A DNA stretch of 15,359 nt from CAZSNH01 sp052388455 (GTDB lineage Bacteria; Pseudomonadota; Alphaproteobacteria; Rhizobiales; Hyphomicrobiaceae): positions 1-15,359 of the forward strand of contig JBQTIA010000100.1 in NCBI GenBank assembly GCA_052388455.1, given 5' to 3'. Below the pieces are notes generated by a model. The model was not told the DNA's origin. It did not search any database and was given only the letters and a program-made list of their open reading frames with translations. A program made the position numbers and the translations under genes. Positions 6,404 through 13,128 of the stretch are shown in pieces; position 1 is the first letter of the stretch; the number at the start of each line of letters is the position of its first letter.

Positions 6404-6479
6404 CGGTTCTACTCCTGTTGTCGCCCGCGATCCGTCCCGTAATGCGTCGAAACGGGCCTGATCCCCGAAATTTCGCGGG

Positions 6480-6508
6480 ACCGTAGTCGGCTGAGTTTGC
6501 AGGGTCAA
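6480..6508 (-). promoter_or_regulatory. Candidate promoter of the acetolactate synthase gene
   Basis: On the minus strand, TTGACC (plus coordinates 6503-6508, five of six consensus bases), a 17-base spacer and TACGGT (6480-6485). This leaves a leader of about 70 bases that can form two small hairpins: CCCG/CGGG around the 10-bp palindrome CGAAATTTCG (6466-6475), and CCCGT/ACGGG just after it. No leader peptide rich in Leu, Val or Ile codons is visible, so classical attenuation is not supported. Confidence 0.4.
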
Positions 6509-6510
6509 TC

Positions 6511-7428
6511 TCAAATATCAATAAACGCCAAGGCTTGGTCTCGCATTCTTTCCGTTTGTTGCGAAGAAATTGCCTTCCACGTCATCATATTGCGTCTGAG
6601 CCATGTGCGCTGCCGCCGGATGTATTGCCACGTCTCGGCCTTGGCCGCTGCCGCCGCCTCGGCGAGATCGCTCTCCCCGGCGAGATGACGCATCAGCGGG
6701 CGAACGCCCAGCGCCCGCATGGCCGGTAACTCAGGATCGAGGTCCAGGGCCGCGAGGGTTCGAACCTCGCCGAGCGCTCCCGCCCGCAGCATGGCATCGA
6801 ACCGCAAATCGGCCCGGTGTTGCAGTTCCTCGCCCTCCACCTGCAAGACGTACCGGACCGTATCCGCCTCGCCGACGACGGGGATGCCCGGCAGCCGTTG
6901 CCACTCGCCGAGCGATCGGCCCGTCCCCTCGATGACCTCGAGAGCGCGCACGACGCGCTGCGGGTCGCTCGGACGCAGCCGGGACGCCATCAGCGGATCG
7001 CGAACAGCAAGCTCCGCGTGCAGTTGGTCGGGGCCGAGCCGAACCGCTTCAGTCCGCCAGTGCCGCCGGACGTCCTCCGGAATGGCGGGAACCGGCGACA
7101 AACCCTCCAGCAGCGTCTTGAAGTAGAGCCCGGTTCCGCCGACGATGATCGGCACCTGCCCCTCGCTCCGCGCCTCGGCGATGGCCACCGCCGCATCCCT
7201 GGTAAACCGCCCGACGGAATAGGGCTCGGATGCCGGCACGAAGCCGTAAAGCGCGTGCGGGACGCGCCGCTCGTCGTCGGGGCTCGGCCGCGCGGTCAGG
7301 ACACTCAACTCGCAATAGACCTGCATGCTGTCGGCATTGACGATCCGGCCGCCGATGTGTTCGGCCAGCGCCATCGCCAGGGCGGATTTGCCCGAGGCCG
7401 TCGGACCGGCGATGAGGATCGTCTTCAT
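6511..7428 (-). CDS. miaA: tRNA dimethylallyltransferase
   Basis: The enzyme adds a dimethylallyl group to A37 of tRNAs that read codons starting with U. The 305-residue length is normal. The P-loop GPTASGKS lies at residues 8-15. The DSMQVY motif that holds the target adenosine follows near 33-38, and VGGTGLYFKTLL near 100 is the family signature. The C-terminal part carries QYIRRQRTWLRR, the basic tRNA-binding region. The ATG at 7428 gives the expected N-terminus; the ribosome binding site is weak. It is the first gene of the minus-strand miaA-ilvB block and is divergent from the phd remnant and serB. Confidence 0.97.
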   Translation of the reverse strand: MKTILIAGPTASGKSALAMALAEHIGGRIVNADSMQVYCELSVLTARPSPDDERRVPHALYGFVPASEPYSVGRFTRDAAVAIAEARSEGQVPIIVGGTGLYFKTLLEGLSPVPAIPEDVRRHWRTEAVRLGPDQLHAELAVRDPLMASRLRPSDPQRVVRALEVIEGTGRSLGEWQRLPGIPVVGEADTVRYVLQVEGEELQHRADLRFDAMLRAGALGEVRTLAALDLDPELPAMRALGVRPLMRHLAGESDLAEAAAAAKAETWQYIRRQRTWLRRNMMTWKAISSQQTERMRDQALAFIDI

Positions 7429-7536
7429 GCTGCTGGCAAGGTCCCGCCCCGTTGCATCGTAAAGTTGCTAATTCGATCAGTTTAGACTAGTGCCGACCAG
7501 CCTTGCGCAAGTGCCCGTTAGAGAAAGAGTCCGAGA

Positions 7537-7785
7537 ATGGCTACCATTGGCGCCTGCGAGGCAAAGACCAAATTCTCAGAGTTGCTCGAGCGGGTCGAGA
7601 ACGGCGAGCGGCTGACCATCACGCGTCACGGCAAGCCGGTGGCGGAACTCGTGCCCGTGCGCCGGAATGACCCGGAACGAGCGCGGCGCGGTTTCGCCAA
7701 ACTCGACAAACTTGCCCGCCGGGTCGATCTCAGCGACCTCACCTGGCAGGATCTGAAGAGCATGCGCGACGAAGGTAAGCATTGA
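7537..7785 (+). CDS. Phd/YefM-type antitoxin, probably orphaned
   Basis: An 82-residue protein with the N-terminal Phd/YefM fold: IGACEAKTKFSELLERVENG followed by the strand-turn RLTITRHGKPVAELVP is the family signature. Such proteins bind their own promoter and neutralise a Doc, YoeB or PIN-domain toxin through the C-terminal tail. The tail here (LDKLARRVDLSDLTWQDL) is complete. Its TGA overlaps the next ATG by one base, as in working pairs, but the toxin that follows is only 19 codons long. A purine-rich sequence (GAGAAAGAG) upstream of the ATG can serve as ribosome binding site. The gene lies in the miaA-serB divergent region. Without a toxin it may persist as a regulator, as protection against related toxins, or as a relic. 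Confidence 0.88.
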   Translation: MATIGACEAKTKFSELLERVENGERLTITRHGKPVAELVPVRRNDPERARRGFAKLDKLARRVDLSDLTWQDLKSMRDEGKH

Positions 7786-7844
7786 TGGCGCTCATCCTCG
7801 ATCGCTCGATCGCGCTGGCTTGGTCGGTGATCAGCAGCGCATAA
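7785..7844 (+). pseudogene. Truncated VapC-type PIN toxin remnant
   Basis: An ATG overlapping the antitoxin stop (TGATG) opens a 19-codon frame, MALILDRSIALAWSVISSA, ending in TAA at 7842-7844. The first 13 residues match the start of many VapC toxins (MxLVLDxSVALAW pattern), including the first catalytic Asp at residue 6. The other acidic residues and the rest of the PIN domain are missing, and only 43 bases separate the stop from serB. This is best read as a toxin gene lost by deletion whose first codons survive because they overlap the antitoxin. It cannot encode an active nuclease. Confidence 0.75.
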
Positions 7845-7887
7845 CGTCGGCGCCGTGCCTTTCCGTCCCTGACCCCGTGCTGACCAT

Positions 7888-8814
7888 ATGATCAATCTGA
7901 CGCTCGTCATCACCGCCAAACCCGATGCGCACGCCGTCGATCCTCGCCGGATCGGCGAGTTCTGGTCCGCCGTCCCGCAAGAATGGCGCGTCGTGAAGCA
8001 ATGGCTCTCCGATCGCGATGCCTGCTCCATATCGCTGAGTTTCGACGACGAATCGGCGGCCGAGAACATCCGGCACTTCGCATTCGATGAATTTTCGAGC
8101 CTGCCACTCGACATCAATTTCATCCCCGAGCCGCACAGCTCGAAACACAAGCGGCTCCTCGTCGCCGACATGGAATCGACCATCATCGAGCAGGAGCTGA
8201 TCGACGAGCTGGCCGACTATGTCGGCAAGCGCGCCGAGATCGCGTCCATCACCGAGCGCGCCATGCGGGGCGAACTCGACTTCGAGGCCGCCATCAAGGA
8301 GCGCGTCGCCATGCTGGCGGGGCTCGACCAGCACGTGCTCGACGAGGTCTACGAGCGGCGCGTCACTCTGATGCCGGGCGCGGAAACCCTGATCCGAACG
8401 ATGAAGGCGAACGGCGCATATACCGCGCTGGTCTCGGGCGGCTTCACCGTCTTCACGGAGAAAGTCGCCCGCCGTCTCGGCTTCGACGAGCATCAGGCCA
8501 ATGGGCTCGACATCGAGAACGGCCGGCTGACCGGCCGCGTGAAAGAGCCGATCCTCGGCCGCCAGGCCAAGCGTGCCGCCCTGCTCCGATTGATCGAGAA
8601 ACTCGGCATCGACCCGGCGGACACCATCGCCGTCGGCGACGGCGCCAATGATCTCGACATGCTCGCCGCTGCCGGATTGGGCGTCGCCTTCCGGGCCAAG
8701 CCGAAGGTGCAGGAGGCAGCGCACGCGCTGCCCAACGGCGCCGTCGTCAATCACGGTGACCTGACCGCGCTGCTGTATTTACAGGGCTACCATCGCAGTG
8801 AGTTCGCTGCTTGA
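7888..8814 (+). CDS. serB: Phosphoserine phosphatase, HAD superfamily
   Basis: It removes phosphate from phosphoserine in the last step of serine synthesis. The 308-residue protein has an N-terminal region of about 85 residues, probably ACT-like, and then a HAD phosphatase domain. HAD motif I is ADMESTII, with nucleophile D94. Motif II is SGGF near 183, and motif IV is GDGANDLDM at 250-258. In motif I the second acid, normally Asp (DXD), is Glu96. The family signature with EQELIDELAD directly after motif I supports SerB over other HAD phosphatases. The ATG at 7888 gives the expected N-terminus but has no clear ribosome binding site. It is divergent from miaA, an arrangement I recall as common in Hyphomicrobiales, with the toxin-antitoxin remnant in between. 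Confidence 0.95.
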   Translation: MINLTLVITAKPDAHAVDPRRIGEFWSAVPQEWRVVKQWLSDRDACSISLSFDDESAAENIRHFAFDEFSSLPLDINFIPEPHSSKHKRLLVADMESTIIEQELIDELADYVGKRAEIASITERAMRGELDFEAAIKERVAMLAGLDQHVLDEVYERRVTLMPGAETLIRTMKANGAYTALVSGGFTVFTEKVARRLGFDEHQANGLDIENGRLTGRVKEPILGRQAKRAALLRLIEKLGIDPADTIAVGDGANDLDMLAAAGLGVAFRAKPKVQEAAHALPNGAVVNHGDLTALLYLQGYHRSEFAA

Positions 8815-8881
8815 TGGTCAGCATCGCGATCTGGCTTTTCACGCGACTTCGCGTAGTCTGACCCGACGGAGTTTTTTGGCC

Positions 8882-9691
8882 ATGCAGTCAAATCGACCGA
8901 AACGTGTGACGGCGGCGGCAGTGATCGCAATGCTCGCCGGATGCGCCGCGTCGAACGGCGCCGCGGTCCAAGCGGCCGACTTGACGGCGCGGGACGTGAC
9001 GGCGGCCATCTTTGCCGCCACGCGCGAGAGCCCCATCGATTACACAGGCAAGGATTTGAGCGGTCTCGACCTCAGCGGCCTCGATTTCAAGTCGGCCATC
9101 CTCAACGGCGCCAATCTCTATGGCACGGATCTGACGTCGAGCGATCTCTCCAGTGCTAAACTGCAGGGCGCCAAACTCGACCGGGCCACCATCACCGGCG
9201 CGAACTTCGCCGGCGCCGATCTCAGCCGGGCCTCGATCATGCGGCCCAATATCTTCACGACGATGGAGTTCGAGGTTGCCGAGCTGCCGACTTTCGCCGG
9301 AGCAAATCTGGCAGGCGCTCAAATCAGCGGGCGACTGGATCGGATCAGCTTCCGCGGGGCCAATTTGGCGAATACTTTTTTCGGTCCGCGCAATCCCGCC
9401 AGCGAGGAACTCATCACCGCGCGCATCGAAATGAACGGCTGCGACTTCACCGACGCCAATCTGCAAGGCGCGGACCTCAGTCTCAACAGCCTGAACCATG
9501 CGAAGTTTTCGGGGGCCAATCTCGAACAGGCAAATTTTGCAGAGTCCAAGCTCACGGGCGCCGACTTCTCCGGCGCGACGCTCACGGGCGCCGATTTCAC
9601 CGGCGCGACCGTCGATGGGGCCACTTTCACGGCAACGACCGGGGCCGATAAGGCAAAGGGATTGGTGCTGCCCGCTACGGCTGCCCGCTAA
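8882..9691 (+). CDS. Pentapeptide-repeat lipoprotein
   Basis: A 269-residue exported protein. The start MQSNRPKRVTAAAVIAMLAGC is a lipoprotein signal peptide with a canonical LAGC lipobox (Cys21). From about residue 55 the chain is made of pentapeptide repeats of the A(D/N)LXX type, visible as DLSGLDLSGLDF, GANLYGTDL, GANFAGADL, then after a less regular middle GANLEQANF, GADFSGATL and GADFTGATV. Such repeats form a four-sided right-handed beta helix. The irregular segments (about 120-140 and 165-185) would form loops out of the coil. The ATG at 8882 is preceded by GGAG; an earlier in-frame ATG at 8798 overlaps serB and would spoil the signal peptide. The role is unknown. The cytoplasmic gyrase-protecting pentapeptide proteins are not a good model for a lipoprotein. 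Confidence 0.9.
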   Translation: MQSNRPKRVTAAAVIAMLAGCAASNGAAVQAADLTARDVTAAIFAATRESPIDYTGKDLSGLDLSGLDFKSAILNGANLYGTDLTSSDLSSAKLQGAKLDRATITGANFAGADLSRASIMRPNIFTTMEFEVAELPTFAGANLAGAQISGRLDRISFRGANLANTFFGPRNPASEELITARIEMNGCDFTDANLQGADLSLNSLNHAKFSGANLEQANFAESKLTGADFSGATLTGADFTGATVDGATFTATTGADKAKGLVLPATAAR

Positions 9692-9778
9692 ATACCCACA
9701 AGCCGCCCGGCAGTTACAGCGAATGCTCGTGCAGTCCAGCTTCGAGACCGAGCGGAGCGCGCCAATCCGCGACGTGCT

Positions 9779-9806
9779 TTGCACTCAATTCCTCCTCGAC
9801 TATGCT
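9779..9806 (+). promoter_or_regulatory. Candidate promoter of the calcium/sodium exchanger gene
   Basis: In the 147-base gap before the exchanger gene, TTGCAC (9779-9784), a 16-base spacer and TATGCT (9801-9806) form a weak sigma-70-type promoter. It would give a leader of about 25 bases with AGGGGAA as ribosome binding site just before the ATG at 9839. Nothing else stands out in the gap. Confidence 0.3.
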
Positions 9807-9838
9807 CCGCCGCAGCGAATGCATGACAAGGGGAAGCA

Positions 9839-10846
9839 ATGTCCGACATTCTGATGCTGCTCGGCGGGCTGCTCTTGCTCGCCACAGGAGGCGAGTTCTT
9901 GGTTCGCGGCGCGGTCGCGGTGGCCGAGCGGCTCGGCATGTCACCGCTGCTGATCGGGCTGACGCTCGTCGGCTTCGGCACCTCGACGCCGGAGCTGGTA
10001 ACCAGCGTCCAGGCGGCCATGGCCGGCGCTCCCGGCATCGCCATCGGCAATATCGTCGGCTCGAACATCGCCAACCTCCTCCTGATCCTCGGACTGTCGG
10101 CACTCATCACGCCGATCGTCGTCGGTTCGAAGGCCCTGAAGCGAGACGGCGTGCTGGTGCTGGCAGCGGCGCTCATCTTCACGGCCATCGGCTATTTCGG
10201 CGTGCTCGACCGCCCAGCCGCGGTCGCACTGATCTTGTGCCTCGTCGCCTACCTCTGGTTCGCCTACACCCAGGAAAGAGTGCCGGCCGCCGGCGGGCAT
10301 TCGGCAGCCTATGAAAAGGCCGAAGCCTATGAGGAGCTGCACACTGGGCCCATCGGCCATGCAGCCGGTACAGGATCGAAAGACAAACAATCCGGCCTGC
10401 TCCTGCCGATCGTAATGGCGCTGGCCGGACTGGTGATCGTCGTCTTCGGCGGCAAGCTGCTGGTCGACGCGGCGACTGCCATCGCCCGCAATGCCGGCAT
10501 CTCGGAAACGGTGATCGGACTGACCATCGTCGCCATCGGCACCTCCATGCCGGAGTTCGTCACCTCTCTGGTCGCAGCCCTGCGCAAGCACGCCGACGTG
10601 GCGCTCGGCAACATCATGGGATCGAACATCTACAACGTGCTCGGCATCGGCGGCGTCACCGGGCTCCTGGCGCCCGGCCCGACGCCCATTCCGGCGGAAA
10701 TCGCCGGCTTCGACAACCTCGTCATGGTCGCGGCATCTCTCGCCATGCTGGTGTTCGCCTGGACAGGGCTGCGCATCGGCCGGCTCGAAGGTGCGGCGCT
10801 GTTGGCCGGCTATGTCGCCTACATTTTCGTTCTCTGGCCGAAGTGA
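9839..10846 (+). CDS. Calcium/sodium antiporter, CaxA/YrbG family
   Basis: A 335-residue inner-membrane exchanger of the Ca2+:cation antiporter superfamily with about ten hydrophobic segments. The two inverted alpha repeats are clear. The first has GFGTSTPELVTS (GTSTPE at 47-52) and GNIVGSNIANLL (70-76). The second has AIGTSMPEFVTS (234-239) and GNIMGSNIYNVL (257-263). The Glu in each TS(T/M)PE motif is the expected ion-binding residue. A hydrophilic loop at about 145-187, rich in Glu, Lys and His, separates the halves and is longer than in compact family members; it may sense ions. The transported ion pair cannot be decided from sequence. The ATG is preceded by AGGGGAA. The gene appears to stand alone, with its 3' end facing the caspase-like gene. 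Confidence 0.94.
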   Translation: MSDILMLLGGLLLLATGGEFLVRGAVAVAERLGMSPLLIGLTLVGFGTSTPELVTSVQAAMAGAPGIAIGNIVGSNIANLLLILGLSALITPIVVGSKALKRDGVLVLAAALIFTAIGYFGVLDRPAAVALILCLVAYLWFAYTQERVPAAGGHSAAYEKAEAYEELHTGPIGHAAGTGSKDKQSGLLLPIVMALAGLVIVVFGGKLLVDAATAIARNAGISETVIGLTIVAIGTSMPEFVTSLVAALRKHADVALGNIMGSNIYNVLGIGGVTGLLAPGPTPIPAEIAGFDNLVMVAASLAMLVFAWTGLRIGRLEGAALLAGYVAYIFVLWPK

Positions 10847-10888
10847 CGTTTTCGCGGCTGGCACATTCGCCAAGCTCCGCGTCGCCGC

Positions 10889-12787
10889 TCAGCCGCGCTC
10901 GACCAGCCTGCCCAGCGCCTGACGCGTGCGTGCGTCGAAGAAGCCGTGCGCCGGACCGCGATAAAGTCCCTTGTCCGTCAGACGCCGCTGGATCTCGCGG
11001 CGGGTCGTGAAGCTCCACGTCTCGTGCCGGTCCAGAATGTCGGCGCGCGCTCGGCTGTCGCCGGCGGCGAAGGCTTTGAGCAGCAGCTCGGCGGCTCGTT
11101 TCGGATTGCGCGCCACGCCCCGCCCCTCGTCGTAGAGATAGGCCAGCTCGCGCATGGCGCCGGCGTGCTGCAGGTCGGCAGCGGTCTGCAGCTGGCGCAC
11201 GGCACCGACGAGATCGACGACACCGCCCTCGCCGCGCAGCAGCAGCAGCGCCAGATTGAACATGGCGCGGACCTGACCCTTGTCGGCGGCAACCGCATAC
11301 CAGCGACGCGCCTCGGCGACGTTGCGCGGCGTCCCTTTCCCCTCGGCGTAGAGATAGGCGAGGCTCGTCATGCCGGCGGAATCGCCGAGAGCGGCCGCGG
11401 CCGAGTAGAGGCGGAAGGCGGCGGCGATGTCGACGGCGGCGCCTTCGCCGAACTCGTGCATGGTGCCGAGCGCCGCCATGGCCGGCGCATAGCCCGCCTC
11501 GGAAGCCCGGCCGTACCACTGGGCCGCCGCTGGCAGATCGCGATCGAGACCGAACCCTTTGTCGTAGGCACGAGCGAGCGCGTGCATCGCGGCCGGCAAG
11601 CCCAGCTCGGCGGCGCGGCGGTATTGCGCGGCAGCCTCCGCAAGTGCGGGCGCACTGCTGCGATCACCGGCCAGCCGCAAGCCGCGCTCGTAGATCGCCG
11701 CCGCATCCTCGGCTTCTTCTTCTCCGGTGCTGCCGGTGATCATCGGGGTCCACGACGACGACCCCGCCTCGATTTGCGCCAGCCGCCAAGCGACGAGTTC
11801 CGAGAAGAGCCCGTCCGGATAGCGCGCGATATGCTGCCGGAGGATGAGAGGATCGGTCGTCATCCGGATTTTCTGCCAGTCCTCGACCTCCGAAATACGG
11901 ACATCGGATGGTCCACCAGCCCCAGGCCGGGCCGGCTCGGGTCGGGCCGTCGCCTCGGCCTCGGCACCCTTCGGTCGGAAATAGAACTCACCCGTCAGGG
12001 AGGAGTGCTCCCAAGGCGTCTGCTTGCCGCCCGTCACCTCGAGCACCTTGCGCCGCGTGCGCTTCAGCACCTCCTCGAGCGGCAGGCCAGCGACGGGAAT
12101 GCTGTCCGCCAGCGCCGACGAATACGGGCTGTTGCCTGCGGTGCCGTCGAGTGCCACCTGACCCGGGGCCGTGGCGTAGGCGATCAGCGTGCCGGCCGGT
12201 GCGGCGACGGGCGCGAGGCCCCTCATCCCGGCGCCCCTGACGCCTTCCCGTCCCGAAGTCGCGAAAGGATTGTCGCGGCAGGCATCGAGAATGGCGATGT
12301 TGAGCCGGCTCGCCGCCCGCTCCATGGTCTTCAGAAGCTCGCTGAGCGCGATGCCATTCAGCGCCACTTCCTCCTGGTCGCGGATGTCGGCGCCGACCGG
12401 GATGAGGTAGTTCTCGCCATCCACCTGCACGCCGTGACCCGCGTAGTAGAAGAGGCCGACGCTGTCGCTCTCCCGGAGCAGGCGGCCGAACTCGACGATC
12501 GCCCGCTTCATCGCCGGCTGGTCGGCATCGATGATCAGCGTCACCTCAAAACCGACGGAGCGCAGCGTGCGTGCCATCAGGTCGGCGTCGTTGTCGGGGT
12601 TGTCGAGCGGCTTGGTTGCATAGGCGGCATTGCCGACGACCAGCGCGATGCGGCGCTCGGACAGTGCGCCGGCGGACGCGCCCGACACGAATGCCAGAAC
12701 CAGCAGCATCCTGGCGAGCCGACCAAACCCTCGCACGCGGCGATAGGCGCTCGGCCCCTGACCAACACCGTCAACGCCCAACCTCAT
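10889..12787 (-). CDS. Exported caspase-like (peptidase C14) protein with Sel1 repeats and a peptidoglycan-binding-like C-terminus
   Basis: A 632-residue protein. Residues 1-42 form a long-headed signal peptide: basic region YRRVRGFGRLAR, hydrophobic core MLLVLAFVSG, cut after ASA or AGA. Residues 44-270 are a caspase-like domain starting RRIALVVGNAAY, with the catalytic His in FYYAGHG (H118) and Cys in ILDACRDNPF (C170). A linker follows (about 275-365, with a low-complexity EEEAEDAAA stretch). Then come about five Sel1/TPR-like repeats (384-580), with motifs such as AAELGLPAAMHALARAY and YLYAEGKG. The tail (594-630, EIQRRLTDKGLY and FFDARTRQAL) resembles a PG_binding_1 domain. The ATG at 12787 has GGGGGAG close upstream; an in-frame start at 13120 would lack a signal peptide at its terminus. 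It probably acts in the periplasm, perhaps at the cell wall. Substrate and role are unknown. Confidence 0.88.
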   Translation of the reverse strand: MRLGVDGVGQGPSAYRRVRGFGRLARMLLVLAFVSGASAGALSERRIALVVGNAAYATKPLDNPDNDADLMARTLRSVGFEVTLIIDADQPAMKRAIVEFGRLLRESDSVGLFYYAGHGVQVDGENYLIPVGADIRDQEEVALNGIALSELLKTMERAASRLNIAILDACRDNPFATSGREGVRGAGMRGLAPVAAPAGTLIAYATAPGQVALDGTAGNSPYSSALADSIPVAGLPLEEVLKRTRRKVLEVTGGKQTPWEHSSLTGEFYFRPKGAEAEATARPEPARPGAGGPSDVRISEVEDWQKIRMTTDPLILRQHIARYPDGLFSELVAWRLAQIEAGSSSWTPMITGSTGEEEAEDAAAIYERGLRLAGDRSSAPALAEAAAQYRRAAELGLPAAMHALARAYDKGFGLDRDLPAAAQWYGRASEAGYAPAMAALGTMHEFGEGAAVDIAAAFRLYSAAAALGDSAGMTSLAYLYAEGKGTPRNVAEARRWYAVAADKGQVRAMFNLALLLLRGEGGVVDLVGAVRQLQTAADLQHAGAMRELAYLYDEGRGVARNPKRAAELLLKAFAAGDSRARADILDRHETWSFTTRREIQRRLTDKGLYRGPAHGFFDARTRQALGRLVERG

Positions 12788-13128
12788 GCCCACTCCCCCG
12801 ACGCGAATCGCTGGAGCGAGCATAGGCATGCAAGTGGGGCAGGCCAGCATCAGGCGGCCGGCAATCCCCGGGTTCTCTTCCGTCGGTCTTGCCGAGCCCA
12901 CTCTGCCACGGCGACCGGCATGTAACCGAAACGCGCAAATTTGCTGTCCGGCTTTTCCCCCGCTGACTAAGACTGCCACGTGTCCCGATCGTGAAGTGAC
13001 ACGAGCCAAGTCCATAAGGCTCGTGTGATTCGGATTTCGAGGTCCGCACCTCAGCCCGCCACGACGTATGAAGCGGACTTCGAATTCATCAAACGAGGCC
13101 CCTCTTCCGGGCGTCAGCACAGGTACCG
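12788..13128. promoter_or_regulatory. Divergent intergenic region with inverted repeats
   Basis: This 341-base gap between two genes reading outward should hold both promoters, although I cannot place either securely. The clearest structure is a perfect 9-bp inverted repeat, ACACGAGCC (12999-13007) and GGCTCGTGT (13018-13026), around the 10-base loop AAGTCCATAA. The same left arm also pairs, at 7 of 8 bases, with CACGTGTC (12977-12984), so alternative structures or two overlapping regulator sites are possible. No T-run follows, and a terminator is not expected between divergent genes. No convincing gene was seen in the gap. Confidence 0.5.

Noticed and set aside
6404..6510. Attenuator with leader peptide before the acetolactate synthase gene
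   Set aside because: The leader can form small hairpins, but I see no short frame rich in Leu, Val or Ile codons and no U-tract terminator.
7465..7493. Promoter for the phd gene (TTGCTA ... TAGTGC)
   Set aside because: The -10 match is very poor, and TAGACT at 7483-7488 has no matching -35 box; a promoter must exist but I cannot place it.
8841..8854. Hairpin ACGCG/CGCGT after serB as a terminator
   Set aside because: The stem has only five base pairs and no T-run directly after it; too weak to call in such GC-rich sequence.
8882..9691. Gyrase-protecting (quinolone resistance type) pentapeptide protein
   Set aside because: It has a lipoprotein signal peptide and irregular interruptions in the repeat; cytoplasmic gyrase mimics lack these.
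10946..12925. Plus-strand frame of 659 codons opposite the caspase-like gene
   Set aside because: It is antisense to a gene with catalytic motifs, a signal peptide and repeats; its composition is that of a shadow frame.
12788..13120. N-terminal extension of the caspase-like protein from an upstream ATG
   Set aside because: It would bury the signal peptide 130 residues inside and cover the whole divergent promoter region; the ATG at 12787 has a good ribosome binding site.
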